Source: JBGSWC01 sp041752635
GTDB lineage: Bacteria; Planctomycetota; Planctomycetia; Pirellulales; Lacipirellulaceae
Reading direction: 5' to 3'
NCBI GenBank assembly: GCA_041752635.1
Contig: JBGSWC010000210.1
Location: forward strand, 1-8,895
DNA: 8,895 nt
Shown: piece by piece, positions 4,829 to 8,895 of the stretch
Layout of the letters: each line of letters starts with the position of its first letter
Position numbering within the stretch: the stretch's first letter is position 1
The notes under the pieces: model-generated
The model's input: only the letters and a program-made list of their open reading frames with translations
The model's database searches: none
What the model was told of the DNA's origin: nothing
Made by a program: the position numbers and the translations under genes

Positions 4829-7147
4829 ATGCGGATTGCGGACTTCTTTATTTGTTGTGCGCTGACTAGTTCTTGTGCGCTCATAGCCAGCGCCGCCGAT
4901 GATTCGTCGGCGATCTCGCAGTTCGTAAACAATCATTGTGCCGACTGTCATGGCGAGAGCGACCCCGAGGGCGATCTCACTCTGATTGGTCTCGACACCT
5001 TCGACGCAAACAACGCCATGCTTTGGCAACGGGTGCTGACGCAACTCGCAACTGGTGAAATGCCACCTGACAGCGAAGAGCGGCCGCCGCTCGAAGATCG
5101 CGAAGCGGTGATTGAATGGATAATCGACTCGATGAACGAGGCCGGCATTGAACCTAGCATACCCGGTGGGCCGTTGCCCCAAGATGGCAACCTTGTCGAT
5201 CACGAGCGGCTGTTCAGTGGAAAGTTCGCCGGTCCCGCCTCTTCGCCGCCGCGATTCTGGCGACGGAGCCAGTCGCAGTACGATGCGCTAATGGAACAAC
5301 TATGGGTGATTCCGAAACTGCGCTACGAAAAAACACACCAGCGGACCGATCCCAAGTGGGCCGCTTATAGTTACAGCCAACCTTTCCCCGCGCTCGATCC
5401 CACACACTTCACCAACTTCTCCGGCAGTGTGCATGCCGACGAGGCGGCGCTGCGGGCGCTCATGGACGCGGGCTCGCAGATTGCCGAGCGATTGACTTCC
5501 GATGAGACATCCTATGCCCCGGAAATTCAACCGCCGATTGCGTTGGGACTGCCGTTCTATCGGCGCGGCGACGAGTGGGAAAGGTTTAAGCTCGAGCCAC
5601 CACCACGACCGACCGAGTTCCAACCGTTTCTCCCCGAAAAGGACAACGGTGCCCTTGCCAATGCGCCGACCGAGGCCGAGCAGCAGGCAGCGGTACGCCG
5701 GTGCTTTCAACTTTTTCTAGATCGCCTGCCCAGCGACAATGAAGTTGTTCGCTACACCGGCCTCCTGCAGAAGAATATGACCCAGGCCGGTTCCGAGTCG
5801 GCGTTGCGGGGACTGATTGTGGCGGTGGTCGTCAGTCCCGAGTTCGTCTTCCGCATGGAGGTCGGGATGAGTGATCCCGATGAGTTTGGCCGGAGGATGC
5901 TTTCGCCCAACGAATTGGTGTATGCGATTGCCTATGCACTGACCGACGATGGTCCCGACGAGGCTCTATGGGCTGCGGCACGCAGCGGTAGGCTACAGAC
6001 CAAAGCCGACGCCGAGCGCGAGGTCCGCCGGCTTCTGGCCGACGACTCGATCGAAAAGCAGCGAAAGCTCCGCTTCTTTCAGGAATTCTTCGGCTACACG
6101 CAGTCGATTGATGTCTTCAAGGACGATGAGGGCTGGCCCCGACAGGCGATTTACCTGGTTCGCGACGCCGACATGTTTGTCGAGCACGCCTTGCAGCAGG
6201 ATAAACACGTCTTTGAGGAACTGCTTACGGGCGATCGCTATATTGTGGCGACTCCCTACTTCCACTCGCCGGAAATCCGCGAGGCAATCATCGAACGAAC
6301 GATTGCGGAGACGAAGGAAGGGATCGAGCGGGAGCGGAGCCAAGGACGGGAAGACAATATCAAGCCGCGTGAGGACAAAGAATACAACCGGATGTATGCG
6401 TACCTGCAGGGACGCACACTGATCCCCCGAACCGTCCACAACGATCCGTGGATTGGGTACGAGGTCAACTACCTGACCTACTACGGCATTGACGGCAACA
6501 CCTTCGACTGGCCCGATGGCAAGCCGATTCAACTTCCCGGCCGCCGTGCCGGAATCCTGACACACCCAGCATGGCTGTCCACCTATTCGAAGATGGAGGA
6601 CAACGACATCGTCCGCCGCGGGCATTGGGTTCGCGAACACTTGCTGGCCGGAAAAATCCCTCCGGTGCCGCTCGATGTCGACGCCCGCGTACCGGATGAA
6701 CCCGAAAGCACCTTGCGCCAGCGAATGCGAGTCACGCAAGAGGATCGCTGCATCCGCTGCCATCAGCGGATGGATCCGCTCGGTTACGCGTTCGAAATCT
6801 ACGACGACCGAGGCCGATACCGCGAACAGGAAATGGTCGGCCTGAGCAAGCACAAGCATACGCCGAAAGAAATCGACGCCAGCGGTGCCATTGTCGCGAG
6901 TGGTGATCCGGCACTCGATGGCAAGGTCGACGACGCGATCGATCTGGTTCACAAGTTGGCCAAGTCGCCGCGGGTCCGACAATCAATCATCCGCCATGCC
7001 TTCCGCTATTGGATGGGGCGGAACGAAGTGTTGAGCGATTCGCCAACACTGATTGCTGCCGACAAGACGTACGTCGACAACGAAGGAAGTTTCAACGAAC
7101 TACTTGTCTCGCTGCTGACGAGCGATTCGTTTTTGTATCGAAAGTAG
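4829..7147 (+). CDS. Planctomycete surface cytochrome, PSCyt1-DUF1595-DUF1592-DUF1588-DUF1585
   Basis: This 772-residue exported protein starts with a signal peptide (1-22, ending ASA before ADDSS). The domains in order are as follows. A PSCyt1-type cytochrome c domain (about 28-108) carries the haem motif C37-A-D-C-H41 and later GEMPP. A variable region (110-285) contains NLVDHERLF, probably a divergent DUF1587-like part. DUF1595 spans about 288-347, DUF1592 about 355-470, and DUF1588 about 571-670, with a second CxxCH at 641-645 (CIRCH). DUF1585 spans about 708-770 (SPRVRQSIIRHAFRYWMGR, TSDSFLYRK). The frame stays open up to a TTG at 4730, but I chose the ATG at 4829 because the signal peptide begins there. 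No clear Shine-Dalgarno is present. Homologues almost always sit next to a DUF1552 gene, as here. Haem attachment suggests a redox role in the periplasm; substrate and partners are unknown. Confidence 0.93.
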   Translation: MRIADFFICCALTSSCALIASAADDSSAISQFVNNHCADCHGESDPEGDLTLIGLDTFDANNAMLWQRVLTQLATGEMPPDSEERPPLEDREAVIEWIIDSMNEAGIEPSIPGGPLPQDGNLVDHERLFSGKFAGPASSPPRFWRRSQSQYDALMEQLWVIPKLRYEKTHQRTDPKWAAYSYSQPFPALDPTHFTNFSGSVHADEAALRALMDAGSQIAERLTSDETSYAPEIQPPIALGLPFYRRGDEWERFKLEPPPRPTEFQPFLPEKDNGALANAPTEAEQQAAVRRCFQLFLDRLPSDNEVVRYTGLLQKNMTQAGSESALRGLIVAVVVSPEFVFRMEVGMSDPDEFGRRMLSPNELVYAIAYALTDDGPDEALWAAARSGRLQTKADAEREVRRLLADDSIEKQRKLRFFQEFFGYTQSIDVFKDDEGWPRQAIYLVRDADMFVEHALQQDKHVFEELLTGDRYIVATPYFHSPEIREAIIERTIAETKEGIERERSQGREDNIKPREDKEYNRMYAYLQGRTLIPRTVHNDPWIGYEVNYLTYYGIDGNTFDWPDGKPIQLPGRRAGILTHPAWLSTYSKMEDNDIVRRGHWVREHLLAGKIPPVPLDVDARVPDEPESTLRQRMRVTQEDRCIRCHQRMDPLGYAFEIYDDRGRYREQEMVGLSKHKHTPKEIDASGAIVASGDPALDGKVDDAIDLVHKLAKSPRVRQSIIRHAFRYWMGRNEVLSDSPTLIAADKTYVDNEGSFNELLVSLLTSDSFLYRK

Positions 7148-7170
7148 CCGATACCCCAAGCACACGGGCC

Positions 7171-7477
7171 ATGAAGATCACCCGCCGCCATTTGAAACTC
7201 ACGGCACTCACCGGCTTGATCGGTGCATGGCTCGACCCCGTATTGGGAGCGGGGTCCGCAGCGTCGCCGCAATCGCTCGTCGAGGCAGAGCGAAAAGTCG
7301 CCGGACCGATTGTCGGCGAGGTCACCCCGAACACGGCATTCGTCTGGATGTATACACCGGCCGATGCCCGTGCGGGTCATTTTTGGCGGCGGCCAGCTAT
7401 ACAGAATCAAACGTGGAATCTATCGCAATTGTTCCACGCCTAGCACAGTTGTGCTCAGACATTGCCCACCTTTTTGA
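7171..7477 (+). pseudogene. Frameshifted N-terminal stub of a Tat-exported PhoD-like phosphatase
   Basis: The ATG at 7171 lies 23 nt after the cytochrome stop. It opens a frame with a twin-arginine signal (MKITRRHLKLTALTGLIGAW) and then GPIVGEVTPNTAFVWMYTPADA (about residues 45-66). This resembles the N-terminal beta-sandwich of PhoD-like alkaline phosphatases/phosphodiesterases (G.V.GEVTP..A.VWMR..). The frame then ends at 7443, giving only 90 residues against about 400-500 for the family. Skipping one base near 7369 continues in the next frame as VRVIFGGGQLYRIKRG up to a TGA at 7477, and VRV is what the family would show after PADA. The metal-binding catalytic domain is absent. I therefore read it as a truncated, frameshifted pseudogene. 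A functional short Tat-exported peptide is the less likely alternative. Confidence 0.55.
7442..7455. repeat. Short hairpin at the end of the PhoD-like stub
   Basis: AGCAC (7442-7446) pairs with GTGCT (7451-7455) around AGTT. It sits at the point where the stub's first reading frame stops and 35 nt before the DUF1552 gene. It could mark a deletion junction or be chance; it has no T-tract directly after it. Confidence 0.35.
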
Positions 7478-7489
7478 AAGACCAGTTCC

Positions 7490-8895
7490 ATGCAACACAA
7501 CCGACGACATCTTCTCAAGTCTGCCGCGGTCGGAGCGGGTAGCGTAACCCTCGCTCCCCTGATGGGCGCCCTGCTGGGCCGCGTCCAAGCGCAAACTGCT
7601 GAAAAGAGTCAACAGCCACTGCGATTCTTGTTTTTCCTTCGCAGCAGCGGACTCTGGGCCGAAATGATCCAGCCGCGCGGCCTGTTGGATCGACTTCCTT
7701 ACAAGTTGGACTACGACGACAAAGGCGACCTGGTAGTCGACGGCAAGCCGAGCAACGAATTTCGGATGTTGCCGTTTCCCGCCGCCGATCTGCCGATTCC
7801 CGGCGACAGCGAACTCAGCGAGGTGATGGAACCTTTGGAACCCTATCGCGATCGGGTCTCGATCCTGCAAGGAATCAATTCAGGGTTCAATGTCTATCAC
7901 CAAGGCCATTATCAAACCCTCGGCGGCTTTGCCGCCAGGATTTTTGATACGACCGACGTTTTCGGACCGACGGTCGACTCCCTACTGGCACGCGCATTGA
8001 CTGCCCCCGTGCCCCACTTATGCCTGGGTCAGGACTTTCGGTCTCCGTCAGGGGTCTCCTACTTGCCGATGTCGGCCGAAGGCGCGGGAAAGCCAATCGC
8101 ATTTTATACGAAGCCGAAGCGCGCCTACAAAGAGCTGTTTGGAGTCACCGATAGTGGTGCCGCCCGACAAGCCTACGATGTACAGTCAAACATCCTCGAT
8201 TTCTTCGTCGAGGATGCCAAGCGCCTGCGCGGCGAAGTTGCCGGGCCGGAACGGGAGCAACTCGATCGCTACTTAAACTCGTTTGAGTCGCTCCGCTACA
8301 GTCGACAACAAGTGGAGGCGATGGGCGATCGGCTGCGGAAATACGCGCCGACACCTCCCGAAGAGATCAGCGTTGGCGACCCGGTCCTCATTGGCTCGGG
8401 ACACACAGAGATTGCCATCGCCGCGATGTTAAGCGGCCTGACCAATGTCGTTTCGATGCGTTTGGATCTGCTGGATTCGGAATACGGAGGCATTGGCAAT
8501 ATGCACTCCGGCGTCGGCCACGGCCAAGTGAAGAACATCCTCGAGGCGCGGCGAAAGATTTGCCGACTGCACTTCACACAGATCGCCAAGATTGCCGCCG
8601 CCTTGCACGCCGTTCCCGAAGGGGACGGAACGATGCTGGACAACACGATGATGGTTTATATGAGCGAAAATGGCGAAACCCATCACTCCAGCGGCGTGAA
8701 CTTCAGCATCATGATGCTGGGCGACATGGGAGCGCGGCTGAAACGCCACCATTACTTCGCCCCCGGCAACGCCGAAAACATCAATCGCAGCAAGCCTGGT
8801 TATACCCGCCTCGGCGACGTGTGGGCCACGCTCCTCGCCGCCGCCGGACAGCCTTATAAGGAATTCGGCCACCCCATCAACGGCGAAGCGCACCG
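7490..8895 (+). CDS. Tat-exported DUF1552 family protein (partial, C-terminus beyond window)
   Basis: The frame is open from the ATG at 7490 to the window end, giving 468 codons, so only the extreme C-terminus is missing. A GAAAG about 9 nt upstream may serve as a weak ribosome binding site. The N-terminus has a twin-arginine signal (N4-R5-R6-H-L-L-K10, hydrophobic stretch, VQA/QTA cleavage near 34), so the protein is folded before export. The rest follows the DUF1552 layout: LRFLFFLRSSGLW near 43, EVMEPLEPYRDRVSILQGIN near 110-130, EGDGTMLDNTMMVYMSENGE near 378-397. The family signature HXXSHH is degenerate here: the equivalent stretch NMHSGVGHGQ has H339 and H344 but lacks the serine and the middle histidine. 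A further H398-H399 pair (ETHHSSG) is kept. It is the usual partner of the upstream cytochrome-type gene. Its reaction is unknown. Confidence 0.92.
   Translation, partial: MQHNRRHLLKSAAVGAGSVTLAPLMGALLGRVQAQTAEKSQQPLRFLFFLRSSGLWAEMIQPRGLLDRLPYKLDYDDKGDLVVDGKPSNEFRMLPFPAADLPIPGDSELSEVMEPLEPYRDRVSILQGINSGFNVYHQGHYQTLGGFAARIFDTTDVFGPTVDSLLARALTAPVPHLCLGQDFRSPSGVSYLPMSAEGAGKPIAFYTKPKRAYKELFGVTDSGAARQAYDVQSNILDFFVEDAKRLRGEVAGPEREQLDRYLNSFESLRYSRQQVEAMGDRLRKYAPTPPEEISVGDPVLIGSGHTEIAIAAMLSGLTNVVSMRLDLLDSEYGGIGNMHSGVGHGQVKNILEARRKICRLHFTQIAKIAAALHAVPEGDGTMLDNTMMVYMSENGETHHSSGVNFSIMMLGDMGARLKRHHYFAPGNAENINRSKPGYTRLGDVWATLLAAAGQPYKEFGHPINGEAH

Noticed and set aside
5993..6982. 329-codon open frame on the minus strand
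   Set aside because: It lies wholly inside and antisense to the cytochrome-type gene, whose domains are clear. Long antisense frames are expected from the high GC at third codon positions.
8429..8893. 154-codon open frame on the minus strand
   Set aside because: It is antisense to the DUF1552 gene, which has continuous family similarity in the plus frame.

Overview
This window looks like chromosome from a member of the Planctomycetes, probably a Pirellulales-type bacterium. The evidence is gene content. It has a multi-domain cell-surface cytochrome of the PSCyt1/DUF1595/DUF1592/DUF1588/DUF1585 type followed by a Tat-exported DUF1552 protein, a pair that is almost a signature of this phylum. 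It also has an exported ThuA-like protein, a large membrane protein with the planctomycete-style 'YILLIGPFDYWLVK' transmembrane segment, weak or absent Shine-Dalgarno sites, and long gene-poor spacers full of degenerate palindromic repeats.

Layout. Positions 1-1930 (minus strand) hold the N-terminal 643 codons of a large exported or membrane protein that runs off the left edge. Its open frame becomes clear on reading the reverse strand through the window edge. Positions 1931-2133 are non-coding and contain three hairpins, one with perfect 13-bp arms. A small MazG-like pyrophosphohydrolase (2134-2454, minus) is divergent from a tRNA-Arg(UCU) gene (2525-2598, plus). A ThuA-like secreted protein (2634-3659, minus) follows.

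Positions 3660-4828 contain no intact gene but are not empty. They hold a MITE-like element with about 18-bp inverted termini, a short tandem repeat, two 33-bp copies of a palindromic element 121 bp apart, shared GC-rich repeat words, and what looks like the 3' remnant of a HEAT-type or related protein gene on the minus strand (4476-4694).

The right part is a plus-strand cluster. A 772-residue cytochrome-type surface protein (4829-7147) is followed by the frameshifted N-terminal stub of a Tat-exported PhoD-like phosphatase (7171-7477), then a DUF1552 protein (7490 to the right edge, partial). The cytochrome and DUF1552 proteins probably act together in the periplasm or at the cell surface, as their homologues are almost always adjacent; their biochemical function is not established. 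The PhoD-like stub suggests a third member has decayed or been deleted here.

I see no CRISPR array, rRNA, intact transposase, phage genes or defence system. The most interesting material is the repeat-rich spacer, the two gene remnants, and a degenerate HXXSHH signature in the DUF1552 protein.
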